Counted from the first letter of the stretch, positions 48,128 to 56,759 are shown. The stretch is 64,000 nt of DNA from Desulfarculaceae bacterium (GCA_020444545.1 JAHLKT010000001.1:496001-560000), one strand, 5' to 3'. The notes: generated by a model not told the origin, from the sequence alone. A program made the numbers and translations.

Positions 48128-49444
48128 TCAGTGCAGCTTAAGCCAAAGCAACCGGGCCGGTTCGCTCCCGGGGTTGGACCACTGGGTGGGCACGTCGCTG
48201 GTCAGATAGACCATGTCCCCGGGCTTGAGGCTGTGCACCTCGCGGCGGGCCTTCATGCGCGGCTTGCCCGCCAGCACGTAGCCCACTTCCTGGCCCTTGT
48301 GCACGAAGAAGTGGCCGTTCAGGCTGGCCGAGGGGGCCAGCTCGATTATATAGGGCTCGGCCGAGCCCTCGAAATCCATGGGGCAGAGCATCCGGGCGTT
48401 CACCGCCCCGGCGGGCAGGTCCTCCAGGCGCACCTCGGCCGCTTCTTCGGCCGGGAAGATCAGGCCCCGGGCCTGGCCCGCGCTCTCGCTGAACAGCGAG
48501 GCCACCTCCACGCCCAGCACCTCGGCCATCTTCACCAGGGCGGGCAGGGAGGGGTAGATGTGGTTGCTCTCCACCTGGCTGATAGTGCTGGGGGTCACCC
48601 CCACCAGGCGGGCCAGCTCGGTCTGGCTCAGGCCTTTTTTGGCCCGAAGCTCCTTGAGCCGCGCGCCCAGCTCCACCAGGCCGGTGGAGCGGCGCTGCTC
48701 GGCGAAGATCACCGTGTGGTCGCGCACCCAATAGTTGTGGGTCTGGTGCAGGGATTCCTGAGGCCGGTTGTCCGCCTTGAGCACGGTCAGGCTGGTGGTG
48801 CCCCGCTTGATGGCCAGCTCGATCACCACCTGGGCGATCTGGCCCAGGGAGGCCTTGAGCCGGGTGGTGTGGGCCTCCTTGGCCATGATCCAGTAGGCCA
48901 CCGTCTCCAACTCGTAGAGCCTCGGGCAGGCGTGGCCGTAGAAGCGGAGCACCGCCTCCTCGCCGCCCCACAGCTCGGCCATGCCGGTGAGGCTCTCGAA
49001 CACGAAGCGCACGTCGCCGCTCAGCTCGGCGTGCAGGCTGTAGAGCATCTCGCCCACCGCGGCCGGGTCCTGGGGCCGCTGGCAGGGCTCCACCCGGCAG
49101 GGGGGCTCGGCCTCTTCGTAGAAGCGGCGGAACACCTCCGAGCCCTCGCCCTTGCCCCAGGTGAAGCAGTCCAGGATGATCAGGCCGGCGTAGTCGGCCA
49201 GGGCGCCCAGCTTGTCCAAGAGGTTCTTGGGCGAGCGGTCGGCGGTCACGTAGATCAGGGGACGCTTGGCCGCCTGGGAGGCCAGGATGAAGTTGTGGCA
49301 AAACTCCCAGGCCAGGGAGCCCGCGTCGTCCTCCCAGACGACGTTGTCGCCGATGTAGAGCCCATCCAACAACTTATCCAGGTCACTCACTCCGGAACTG
49401 ATCCGCGCCGCCCGTGCCGCCAAAGATTTCCTCCCGAATTTCAT
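48128..49444 (-). CDS. Three-domain regulator: degenerate KaiC-like ATPase, XRE HTH, cupin
   Basis: A 438-residue protein. Residues about 1-240 resemble a RecA/KaiC-type domain (ISSGVSDLDKLLDGLYIGD, then FVFESLTGMAEL and a late TVLKADNR), but the P-loop is lost: GDNVVWEDDAGS replaces GPPGTGKT. Residues about 260-320 form an XRE helix-turn-helix (LKELRAKKGLSQTELARLVGVTPSTISQVESN). Residues about 350-438 form a cupin (HKGQEVGYVLAGKPRMKAR...LKPGDMVYL). Such XRE-cupin proteins regulate small-molecule pathways; the KaiC-like fusion is unusual. It may control the neighbouring FMN oxidoreductase. Confidence 0.82.
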   Translation of the reverse strand: MKFGRKSLAARAARISSGVSDLDKLLDGLYIGDNVVWEDDAGSLAWEFCHNFILASQAAKRPLIYVTADRSPKNLLDKLGALADYAGLIILDCFTWGKGEGSEVFRRFYEEAEPPCRVEPCQRPQDPAAVGEMLYSLHAELSGDVRFVFESLTGMAELWGGEEAVLRFYGHACPRLYELETVAYWIMAKEAHTTRLKASLGQIAQVVIELAIKRGTTSLTVLKADNRPQESLHQTHNYWVRDHTVIFAEQRRSTGLVELGARLKELRAKKGLSQTELARLVGVTPSTISQVESNHIYPSLPALVKMAEVLGVEVASLFSESAGQARGLIFPAEEAAEVRLEDLPAGAVNARMLCPMDFEGSAEPYIIELAPSASLNGHFFVHKGQEVGYVLAGKPRMKARREVHSLKPGDMVYLTSDVPTQWSNPGSEPARLLWLKLH

Positions 49445-49687
49445 TCACACTTAAAGCGCAAAAAATATCGCTACCTCCAATAGTTAACACCCGCCCCCTC
49501 TCAAAGGCAACTTGATTGTTACCGATACTTAATACGGTTGCCCAACGGCGGTGCTTGTCCATCGTCCAAATCTATACGTATCGCTGTTAGTCATTACTTT
49601 TAAGTATTTTACAAAGCCCTCCGCGCAATCTACTTATTGGGCAGGCCTAGGGCCCAGCGAAGGCCCTCTCTATGGCAAGGAGTATCG

Positions 49688-50188
49688 GTGAGCCCACGCA
49701 ACGGCCTGGCCGGCCTGATATTCTCCCGCTGGAGCTACCGCCTGCTGCGCTGGGGGCTGGCGGTGGTGTTCATCTACGCCGGCGCGGTCAAGCTCATGGA
49801 CCCGGGCTCATTCGCCAACATCATCGTGCGTTACGGCCTTTTGCCCGACGCCCTGGTGCCCTGGGCCGCCCTGGGCCTGCCCGCCCTGGAGGTCTTGGCC
49901 GGGCTGGGCCTACTGGTGGACCTCCGGGGCAGCCTCAGCCTGATCAGCCTGATGCTGGTGATGTTTGCGGTGGTGCTCTATTGGGGGGCCCTGGCGGGGC
50001 TGGAGATCGACTGCGGCTGTTTCAGCTCCGACGAGCTGGCCGAGCACGACTCCCTGCGCCAAGCCCTGTACCGGGATTTGATGATGCTGGGCGCGGCGGC
50101 CTATCTGTACCTGTGGCGCTGGGGGCGCCGTCAGGTGCGGGCCGAAAGCGCCTGGCGGCATAGCTATCCATACACTCAAACGAGGTGA
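49688..50188 (+). CDS. MauE/DoxX-like membrane protein
   Basis: A 166-residue protein with four hydrophobic helices (LLRWGLAVVFIYAGAVKLMDPGSF, ALGLPALEVLAGLGLLVDL, SLISLMLVMFAVVLYWGAL, LMMLGAAAYLYLW) and the DoxX/MauE pattern YAGAVKLMDP. Two Cys in EIDCGCFSSDE lie in the loop between the third and fourth helices, as in redox-active MauE-type proteins. Start is GTG 49688 after AAGGAG. It lies 5 bases upstream of a rhodanese. Confidence 0.83.
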   Translation: MSPRNGLAGLIFSRWSYRLLRWGLAVVFIYAGAVKLMDPGSFANIIVRYGLLPDALVPWAALGLPALEVLAGLGLLVDLRGSLSLISLMLVMFAVVLYWGALAGLEIDCGCFSSDELAEHDSLRQALYRDLMMLGAAAYLYLWRWGRRQVRAESAWRHSYPYTQTR

Positions 50189-50193
50189 GAGAG

Positions 50194-50703
50194 ATGAAGA
50201 AGTTTGTTCTGATTACGGTTCTGGCCCTGGCCGCGGTACTGATGCTGGGCAGCCTGGCCTCCGCCGGCTTGTTCGGCGACAAGGAACTGGAGAACGAGAA
50301 GCTGGTGGTGACCTTCTACAACGAGGTCAAGCGCGGCGGTTACGACGTGGTGGACACCGAGACCTTCAAGGGCTGGGTGGACGCCAAGAAACCCATGGTC
50401 ATCGTGGACACCATGCCCTACGAGGCCTCCTACAAGAAGAACCACATCCCCGGCGCGGTGCAGTTCCTGTTCCCCATCCCCGACGTGAAGGAGATGAAGC
50501 CCGAGGACATCGCCAAGTACACCAAGCTGTTGGGCGACGACAAGGACAAGGTCATCGTGGTCTACTGCGGCTTCCCCAAGTGTACCCGCAGCCACAACGG
50601 CGCCATGTGGGCCAAGAAGCTGGGCTACAAGAACGTGTACCGCTACCCCGGCGGCATCAAGGCCTGGATGGAAAAGGACTACCCGGTGGCTACGGTCAAG
50701 TAA
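50194..50703 (+). CDS. Periplasmic rhodanese-like protein
   Basis: The 169-residue protein has a signal peptide (MKKFVLITVLALAAVLMLGSLASA) and one rhodanese domain: MVIVDTMPYEASYKKNHIPGAVQF and the active loop VVYCGFPKCTRSHNGA, whose first Cys is the sulfur-accepting residue. A second Cys in the loop could allow disulfide chemistry. With a MauE-like membrane protein before it and a DsbB-like gene after, it fits an envelope thiol-redox or sulfur-handling unit. ATG 50194 has GAGGTGAGAG upstream. Confidence 0.88.
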   Translation: MKKFVLITVLALAAVLMLGSLASAGLFGDKELENEKLVVTFYNEVKRGGYDVVDTETFKGWVDAKKPMVIVDTMPYEASYKKNHIPGAVQFLFPIPDVKEMKPEDIAKYTKLLGDDKDKVIVVYCGFPKCTRSHNGAMWAKKLGYKNVYRYPGGIKAWMEKDYPVATVK

Positions 50704-50729
50704 GACCCCCACACCTGCTAGAACATGAA

Positions 50730-50763
50730 GGCCCGGGGCGTTGGCGCCCTGGGCCCTTTTTAA
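50730..50763 (+). terminator. Terminator after the rhodanese gene
   Basis: GGCCCGGGGCG and CGCCCTGGGCC pair with TTGG in the loop, followed by CTTTTTA. Confidence 0.8.
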
Positions 50764-50836
50764 TGCCCCCGATTTGCCTCCGCCGCGCCCAAGCCCGCAT
50801 AATCTAAAGGCATCACCCATGGCAAGGAGGCAAAAC

Positions 50837-50992
50837 ATGAGCGCGATCCTATTTTTCATGGCCCTGGGCTCCATGGCCCTGGCCTGGTTCGGGCGGCGGC
50901 ACCTGGCCATGACCCTGGTATTGGCGGCCATCGCCCTGGGCACGGTGTGGTTCGGCCACCACGTCACCAGCGCCATCCGCATAGATCTGTAG
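50837..50992 (+). CDS. DUF5993-like small membrane protein
   Basis: A 51-residue protein with two short hydrophobic stretches (ILFFMALGSMALAWFGRRHLAMTLVLAAIALGTVWFGHH). It resembles DUF5993 proteins, which I recall sitting beside dsbB genes. AAGGAGG precedes the ATG by 6 bases. It ends 6 bases before the DsbB-like gene, so the two are coupled. Confidence 0.75.
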   Translation: MSAILFFMALGSMALAWFGRRHLAMTLVLAAIALGTVWFGHHVTSAIRIDL

Positions 50993-50998
50993 GCCGCC

Positions 50999-51535
50999 AT
51001 GAGCTACGACCTTGCGCGCAAAATAAACCTGATCTTCGTGTTGGGCATCGCCGGAGTGCTTTCCGGCTCCCTGGTCATCCAGTTCACCGGCGAGTATCCC
51101 TGCCCCCTGTGCATCCTGCAGCGCCTAGCCTTCGTGCTCATGGTCATGGGCCCCCTGCTGAACCTGCGCTTCGGGGTGCGCCAACGCCACTATGCCATCA
51201 GCCTGTTCGCGGCCCTGTTCGGCATGTCGGTCTCGGTGCGCCAGGTGCTCCTGCATGTGGTGCCCGGCACCGGCCACTACGGCTTCGCGGTGGCGGACAT
51301 GCACCTGTACACCTGGGCTTTCGTGTTTTTCTTCGTGTCGGTGTTCGCGGTGGGAGTGATGCTGGCCATCCACAAGGAGGCCGAGATCGTGCCCGAGGTG
51401 GTGAACCAGCGAGACGCCTACGTCAAGGTGGCCTTCGGGGTGATGGGACTCATCGTGGCCATCCTGGCCGTGGCCACCCTGCTGGAGTGTGGTTGGCAGT
51501 GTCCGGACAGCCCCACCAGCTACAAACTGCTCTGA
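50999..51535 (+). CDS. DsbB-like disulfide-bond formation protein
   Basis: A 178-residue quinone-linked oxidoreductase with the CPLC motif (Cys 35 and 38) in EYPCPLCILQRLAF and four or five hydrophobic helices. E. coli DsbB has a second Cys pair in its large periplasmic loop; here that loop (VVPGTGHYGFAVADMH) has none, and two Cys appear instead near the C-terminus (LLECGWQCPD). So it is a DsbB homologue with a relocated or lost second pair. No DsbA gene is in the window. Confidence 0.87.
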   Translation: MSYDLARKINLIFVLGIAGVLSGSLVIQFTGEYPCPLCILQRLAFVLMVMGPLLNLRFGVRQRHYAISLFAALFGMSVSVRQVLLHVVPGTGHYGFAVADMHLYTWAFVFFFVSVFAVGVMLAIHKEAEIVPEVVNQRDAYVKVAFGVMGLIVAILAVATLLECGWQCPDSPTSYKLL

Positions 51536-51624
51536 AAAAACAGCGGCCGGCCCGGGAATCCCTCTCTCCACCCCGCGCCGGCCGTCTGGCCTGAAACCAA
51601 TTCTTCTTTAAAGCCCCCGGCACA

Positions 51625-51729
51625 GCCAGGCGGCGGCAGGCAAGGCGCGGGCTAGCGAGTTCCGCAGGCGTATTGCTAATACGCCGAGGAGACGAGCGCC
51701 GCCCGCAACGCCGCATCCCGCCGTCTGGC
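51625..51729. repeat. Dispersed palindromic element, copy B
   Basis: A 105-bp element bounded by GCCAGGCGGCGG and CCGCCGTCTGGC (11 of 12 complementary), with a central GGCGTATTGCTAATACGCC hairpin. It matches copy A (5439-5545) through most of its length. It lies between the convergent dsbB-like and lexA genes. Confidence 0.78.
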
Positions 51730-51738
51730 GAAGCCGGC

Positions 51739-52338
51739 CTAATTCTTTCTCACCAGCCCCACCATGATGCCCAGCACCCTCGGCGGCTCGTCCTCGGGCC
51801 CCACCATGATGCTCTTCACCGCCGGGTTGGCCGCCCTGAGCTCCAGGCCGCCGCTGTGGGGCACGAAGTGCTTGAGCGTCACCTCGTCGCCCAGGAGCAC
51901 CGCGGCCACCTCGCCGGTGCGGGCGTCGTCCTGGGCCCGGAGGATCACCAGGTCGCCCTCGGCGATGTGGTCGTTGATCATGGAATCGCCCCGTACCCTG
52001 AGGGCGAAAAAGCTGCCCGAGCCAAAGAAGCCGGGTTCCAGGCCCAGCACCTCCTCCGCGTCCTCCACGGCCAGAATGGGCTGACCGGCGGCGATCTTGC
52101 CCAGCACCGGGATGCCCCGGCGGCTGTGCAGCACCTCCAGGGCGCGGGGCCGTCCGGCCTTGGAGCGCATGTAGCCCTTTTTCTCCAGGGCCTTCATGTG
52201 GTCGTGGGCCGCCCGGGGGGAGCGGAAGCCGAAGTTGGCCGCCACCTCCCGCACCGTGGGCGGGTAGCCGTGGTTGGCGGTGAACTCCTCTATGAACTCC
52301 AGGACCTGAGCCTGGCGCTGGGTCAGTCCGCGAGTCAT
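51739..52338 (-). CDS. lexA: SOS repressor LexA
   Basis: A 199-residue LexA. The N-terminal winged helix reads LTQRQAQVLEFIEEFTANHGYPPTVREVA. The self-cleavage site is Ala 84-Gly 85 in KIAAGQP, and the catalytic dyad is Ser 119 (RGDSM) and Lys 156 (VTLKHF), the same numbering as in E. coli LexA. It represses DNA-damage genes until RecA filaments trigger cleavage. It is monocistronic with its own promoter. Confidence 0.96.
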   Translation of the reverse strand: MTRGLTQRQAQVLEFIEEFTANHGYPPTVREVAANFGFRSPRAAHDHMKALEKKGYMRSKAGRPRALEVLHSRRGIPVLGKIAAGQPILAVEDAEEVLGLEPGFFGSGSFFALRVRGDSMINDHIAEGDLVILRAQDDARTGEVAAVLLGDEVTLKHFVPHSGGLELRAANPAVKSIMVGPEDEPPRVLGIMVGLVRKN

Positions 52339-52375
52339 GGCCTCCTCCTTCGCTTAGCCATAGGGCCTGCCTCAT

Positions 52376-52403
52376 ACTATACAAGGGTAGAGAGCAAAAG
52401 CAA
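52376..52403 (-). promoter_or_regulatory. Promoter of lexA
   Basis: On the minus strand TTGCTT and TATAGT are 16 bp apart. The -10 lies in CTTGTATAGTATGAGG, a partly symmetric sequence that might include a LexA site. I could not match a known SOS-box consensus. Confidence 0.5.
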
Positions 52404-52460
52404 GCCCCAAACGCGGGGGAAAATTCGATTTTGGGAAAGGTTTGAGCGGGATAGCCTGGA

Positions 52461-54380
52461 TCAGGGCAAGGGGCGCTGGCCCAGCACCAAAACCCAGGCG
52501 CACAGGGATAGGGCCAGGGCCAGGGCCAAGGCCTCGTTGGCCCGCCAACGGGGGGGCTCGGCGGGGGCCACGGGCAGGCGCCAGGCGCACAGGGCGTAGA
52601 ACCCGGCGCAGAGCAGGGCCACGGCCAGGGCTGGCAGAGTCTCGGCCCAGGCCCCGAAGCCACTGGGCAGGCTGCGGCTCAGGTCCAGGCCCAGGGCGCG
52701 CCCGGCCCGGAGCAGCAGGGGGTTGGGCCCTCCCGGCTGGGTAAGGCGCATCCAGGGCAGCAGGGTGAGTAGCCAGGTGTAGAACAGCCCCGCCCCGGCG
52801 GGCAGCCAGGAGGCCAGCCGCCACCAGGGTTGGGACAGCGCGGCCATCACCGGGGCCATGAACAGGGCCGCCGGGGGCAGGATGACCACGGCCAACAGCC
52901 CGGGGGGGGCCATGCCCCCGTGCCAGCGGTACCAGCCGGTGAAGCCCATTGCCGCCAGGTGCAAGGAGGCGGGGATCAGGTAGTGCAGGCTGGCCGCGGT
53001 GCGGCGCTTCAGGCTCACCGGCAGACCGCCCAGGGCGATGAGCAGCATGGGCGCGGTGAACAGCAGGCCCTGGGCCTGGTCCAAAAACAGCCCGCCGCTG
53101 AAGGCGGCCAGGGGGGTCCACCAGTACATGGCCTGGCGCCACCAGGCCGCGTTTTCGGCCAGGGCCCCGGCCAGGGGATGGGGCCAGCCCCAGGGGCTGA
53201 GCACCACGGCGGCCAGGGCGGCCACCGGCGCGGCCACGGCCAGCGCGGCTCCCAAGCGGCCCAGCCGGTGGCGCAGGAGCTCGTAGAAGCCCAAGAGCAA
53301 CAGGCCCCCGGCCAAGGCGATGTAGCGCAGCTCCAGCCCGGCCAGGAGCAGGCAAGCGGCGATGATCAGCGGCAAGGCGCTCCAAGGCCGCGTGCGGGCC
53401 CAGGCCAGCAAGCGCAAGCCGCACAAGGTCAGCAGCATGGCCGGGGCCTCGGGCAGGACCAGGCCCCCGGCGATGAACACCGGGGCCGCGCCCAGGGCCA
53501 GGCCGGCCGCCGCCGCGCCGGGTCCGGCCCGCACCCCGCTAGCCCCCAGCCAGGAGATCAGGGTCACCGCCGCCAGGGCCATGAAGCCCGTCTGCAACAG
53601 GAGCACCCCCAGGCGACCGGCCAGGATGTAGGCCGGGGTGATGAGCAGGGAGAACAAGGGTGTGGCCGCGCCGCCGGGGCGGTCCAGGCGGGCGGGCTCG
53701 CCCTCGTTCCAATAGAAGCCCTGCTGCCGTTGCCCGCCCTGGCTGATGAGCAGGGCCGGCTTGCCGGTGGCCAGGGCGTGGGCCTGGGCCAGATAGGCGC
53801 TCTCCCCGCCCCCGGAGCTGACCACCTGGTCCAGCCAGGGCGCGGGCAGGGCAAAGGTCATCAACGCGGCCAAAAACACCCCCACCAGGCCCGCCCGGCC
53901 CAGGGGGCGGCCCTCGGCGGCGGCGGGGGCCAGAAACACCTGCCACACCAGGCGCAGCAGGATGGCGCTTTTGAGAGTGGTGAGCCCCAGGTAGATCAGG
54001 CCCAGGGCCAACATGCCGTTGCCCAGGACGTTCCACACCAACACCTGCACCACCCCGGCGGCCAGCAGGAGATAGGCATAGGCGTCGAAGCGCTGGGCCT
54101 GGCGGCATTGCTCCCGGGCCGCCGGGCCGCGCCCGGCCACCAGCAGGGAGATGATCCCCAAGGCCAGGGTGGGCAGGGCGGCGGCGGCGGGCAGGGCGAT
54201 GCACACGAAGCGCCGGAGACCCCAGGGCCGCACCAGATCGCCCCAGACCGCCGGGCCGGGGCGGTCGGGCAGGCCGAACAGCTCCCAGAAACCGGCCAAA
54301 AGCAGCCCGGCCAGGGCCCCGGCCAGGAGCCCCAGAAGCATTTGCAGCCAGATGTGATGGGTGCGCGCGGGCGCGGCCAT
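52461..54380 (-). CDS. Polytopic glycosyltransferase-like membrane protein (GT39/ArnT-like)
   Basis: A 639-residue integral membrane protein with a dozen or more hydrophobic helices. The arrangement, with one large extracytoplasmic stretch after the first helices (VVSSGGGESAYLAQAHALATGK, FYWNEGEPARLD), resembles dolichyl-phosphate-mannose/ArnT-type transferases. A catalytic Asp or Glu is not clearly marked. It probably acts in envelope or exopolysaccharide glycosylation. ATG 54380 has AGGAGG upstream; the frame is open 28 codons further. Confidence 0.6.
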   Translation of the reverse strand: MAAPARTHHIWLQMLLGLLAGALAGLLLAGFWELFGLPDRPGPAVWGDLVRPWGLRRFVCIALPAAAALPTLALGIISLLVAGRGPAAREQCRQAQRFDAYAYLLLAAGVVQVLVWNVLGNGMLALGLIYLGLTTLKSAILLRLVWQVFLAPAAAEGRPLGRAGLVGVFLAALMTFALPAPWLDQVVSSGGGESAYLAQAHALATGKPALLISQGGQRQQGFYWNEGEPARLDRPGGAATPLFSLLITPAYILAGRLGVLLLQTGFMALAAVTLISWLGASGVRAGPGAAAAGLALGAAPVFIAGGLVLPEAPAMLLTLCGLRLLAWARTRPWSALPLIIAACLLLAGLELRYIALAGGLLLLGFYELLRHRLGRLGAALAVAAPVAALAAVVLSPWGWPHPLAGALAENAAWWRQAMYWWTPLAAFSGGLFLDQAQGLLFTAPMLLIALGGLPVSLKRRTAASLHYLIPASLHLAAMGFTGWYRWHGGMAPPGLLAVVILPPAALFMAPVMAALSQPWWRLASWLPAGAGLFYTWLLTLLPWMRLTQPGGPNPLLLRAGRALGLDLSRSLPSGFGAWAETLPALAVALLCAGFYALCAWRLPVAPAEPPRWRANEALALALALSLCAWVLVLGQRPLP

Positions 54381-54518
54381 GCAGCCTCCTGGGAACGGAC
54401 GCCTCATGGTCGCACACCGTGGGTGCCCTGGCAAGGCCCCGGCCATGGACTTGGCCCGGCGCATGGGCTATAAGCTGAGGGGACCGCGTGTTATTTTCGT
54501 CAGTCGGGAGGCCGGGGC

Positions 54519-56501
54519 ATGTGCGGCATAGCCGGGTTTTGGGACAGCCGGGGGGGCGAGGCCGGGGCGCTTTTGGCCCAGGCCGAGGCCATGGCCGCCG
54601 TGCTGGCCCACCGGGGCCCGGACGACGCCGGGGCCTGGGCCGATCCCGGCGCGGGCCTGGCCCTGGGCCACCGCCGCTTGTCCATCATCGACCTCTCCCC
54701 CGCCGGGGCCCAGCCCATGGCCAGCCATGACGGCCGCTGGCATTTGGCCTACAACGGCGAGATATACAACTTCCCGGAGATCAAAGCGCGCCTGGAGGCC
54801 GAGGACCCGTCCCTGGCCCGCGCCTGGCGGGGGCACTCGGACACCGAGGTTCTGCTCGCCGCCTTTACCCGCTGGGGGGTGGAGGCCACGCTAAAGGCCA
54901 CGGCGGGCATGTTCGCCCTGGCCCTGTGGGACGCGGCCGAGCGCCGCCTTTTTCTGGCCCGCGACCGTTTGGGCAAGAAGCCCCTGTACTACGGCTGGCA
55001 AGGCCCGGCCCTGCTCTTCGCCTCGGAGACCGGCGCGCTCAGGGCCCATGAGGCCTTCCGCGCCGAGGTGGATCGCGAGGCCCTGGCCCTGTACCTGATG
55101 CGGGGCAATGTGCCCGCGCCCCGAAGCATCTATTCCGGCATCGCCAAGCTGCCCCCCGGCTGCTACCTGGCCATTGACCAGGCCGCGCCCGGCCGTTTGC
55201 CCGCGCCCCGGCCCTACTGGTCGGCCCTGGAGGCGGCCCAGAGGGGCCAGGCCGATCCCCTGCCAAGCGAACCCGAGGCCCTGGCCCGCTTGGAGGACGC
55301 CCTGCTCACTGCGGTGCGCGGCCGCCTCATCTCCGACGTGCCCCTGGGCGCGCTGCTTTCCGGCGGGGTGGACTCCTCCCTGGTCACCGCGCTCATGGCC
55401 GAGGCCAGCCCCGCGCCGGTGAAGAGCTTTTGCATCGGCTTTGGCAGCGCGGTGCACGACGAGGCCCCCTACGCCAAGGCGGTGGCCGGGCATTTGGGCA
55501 CCCAGCACACCGAGCTCTATCTGGAGCCCGCCAAGGCCCTGGAGCTGGTTCCCGCCCTGCCCGATGTGTACGGCGAGCCATTTGCCGATTCCTCGGCCCT
55601 GCCCACCCTGCTGGTCTCGGCCCTGGCCCGGCAGCGGGTCACGGTGGCCCTGTCCGGCGACGGAGGCGACGAGCTTTTCGGCGGATACGAGCGCTATGCC
55701 TGGGCCCCGCGCCTGCTGGGCCTCAAGCGCCGCCTGGGCCTCCTGGCCCCGGGCCTGGCCTGGGCCCTGAGCGCGGGCGGCGAGCGCCTGGCCGGGCCGC
55801 TCATCTCGGCGGCCATGCCGCTGTTGCCCGCGCGCCTGCGCAAGCAGAACCCGGCCGACAACCTGCACCGTCTGGGCGCGGCCCTGGGGGCCAAGGACGG
55901 CGTGGCGCTCTACGACCAGCTGCTCACCCTGTGGGCCAAACCCGGCGAGCTGCTGCGCGGGGCGGTGAGCCCCCAGCCTTATCCCGGCCCGGCCCCGGCG
56001 CTTGAGGGCCTGGTGCCCCGGATCATGCTGCGCGACGCGGTGAGTTACCTGCCCGACGACATCCTGGCCAAGGTGGACCGCGCCTCCATGGCCGTTAGCC
56101 TGGAGCTGCGCTGCCCTCTCTTGGACCACCGCGTCTTCGAGCTGGCCTGGCGCATGCCTTTGCAATGGAAGGTGGGTCCCGAGGGCGGCAAGCTGCCGCT
56201 AAAGAAGCTCCTGGCCGCCCGCCTGCCCCGGGAGCTCATCGAGCGGCCCAAGACCGGCTTCGGAGTGCCCCTGGCCGCCTGGCTGCGCGGACCGCTCAAG
56301 GGCTGGGCCGAGGAGCTGCTGGCCCCAGCGCGCCTAAAGGCCGAGGGCTATCTGCAGCCCGAGCCCATCGCCAAGGCCTGGCGCGAGCACAGCACCGGCC
56401 GCCGCGACTGGCACCATCATCTCTGGGTGGTCTTGATGTTCTCGGCCTGGCTGGCCGCCCAGAACGAGCCGCCTGCCTCGCCCAGCATCCCAAGCTTGTA
56501 A
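54519..56501 (+). CDS. asnB: Asparagine synthase (glutamine-hydrolysing), AsnB family
   Basis: A 660-residue protein. Cys 2 (MCGIAGFWD) is the glutaminase nucleophile of the N-terminal class II amidotransferase domain (RRLSIIDLSPAG, YNGEIYN). The synthase domain contains the PP-loop SGGVDSSLVTALM and SGDGGDELFGGYERY. It makes asparagine, or amidates a polymer precursor in polysaccharide clusters. Nearby glycosyltransferase-like genes allow either role. Confidence 0.93.
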   Translation: MCGIAGFWDSRGGEAGALLAQAEAMAAVLAHRGPDDAGAWADPGAGLALGHRRLSIIDLSPAGAQPMASHDGRWHLAYNGEIYNFPEIKARLEAEDPSLARAWRGHSDTEVLLAAFTRWGVEATLKATAGMFALALWDAAERRLFLARDRLGKKPLYYGWQGPALLFASETGALRAHEAFRAEVDREALALYLMRGNVPAPRSIYSGIAKLPPGCYLAIDQAAPGRLPAPRPYWSALEAAQRGQADPLPSEPEALARLEDALLTAVRGRLISDVPLGALLSGGVDSSLVTALMAEASPAPVKSFCIGFGSAVHDEAPYAKAVAGHLGTQHTELYLEPAKALELVPALPDVYGEPFADSSALPTLLVSALARQRVTVALSGDGGDELFGGYERYAWAPRLLGLKRRLGLLAPGLAWALSAGGERLAGPLISAAMPLLPARLRKQNPADNLHRLGAALGAKDGVALYDQLLTLWAKPGELLRGAVSPQPYPGPAPALEGLVPRIMLRDAVSYLPDDILAKVDRASMAVSLELRCPLLDHRVFELAWRMPLQWKVGPEGGKLPLKKLLAARLPRELIERPKTGFGVPLAAWLRGPLKGWAEELLAPARLKAEGYLQPEPIAKAWREHSTGRRDWHHHLWVVLMFSAWLAAQNEPPASPSIPSL

Positions 56502-56531
56502 GGCCACGCCGCTCCCAAGCCCAATTCAAGC

Positions 56532-56759
56532 AATAGCCGTCATTGCGAGGGCCGCCGCCCAAAGAGGTTGTAGAAAGGGAAAAGCCCCTTGCGGCGGGCC
56601 GTGGCAATCTTCCCTGGACTCGTCTTCCCCTATCCTGAAAGTGGCTGTTCTCCGGGCGCGCGCCTGACGATCACCAGGGAAGATCGCCACGTCGCGGCGG
56701 GAGCATCGCCTTTTTCATAACCACGTCTTCTGCCGCCGCTCCTCGCGATGACGGCTATT
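56532..56759. repeat. Palindromic intergenic element (third relative of the 4.6-kb family)
   Basis: The 228-bp element is bounded by AATAGCCGTCATTGCGAG (56532-56549) and CTCGCGATGACGGCTATT (56742-56759), complementary at 17 of 18 positions. Each arm contains its own GC-rich hairpin, and an inner pair GTGGCAATCTTCCCTGG / CCAGGGAAGATCGCCAC lies between them. The ATTGCGAG/CTCGCAAT ends are those of the 4607-4782 and 4860-5330 elements. No gene lies inside. Confidence 0.72.

Noticed and set aside
52830-54473. Plus-strand open frame of 547 codons opposite the glycosyltransferase-like gene
   Set aside because: It is very Gln/Gly/His-rich antisense sequence with no ribosome site. The minus-strand gene has regular membrane helices.
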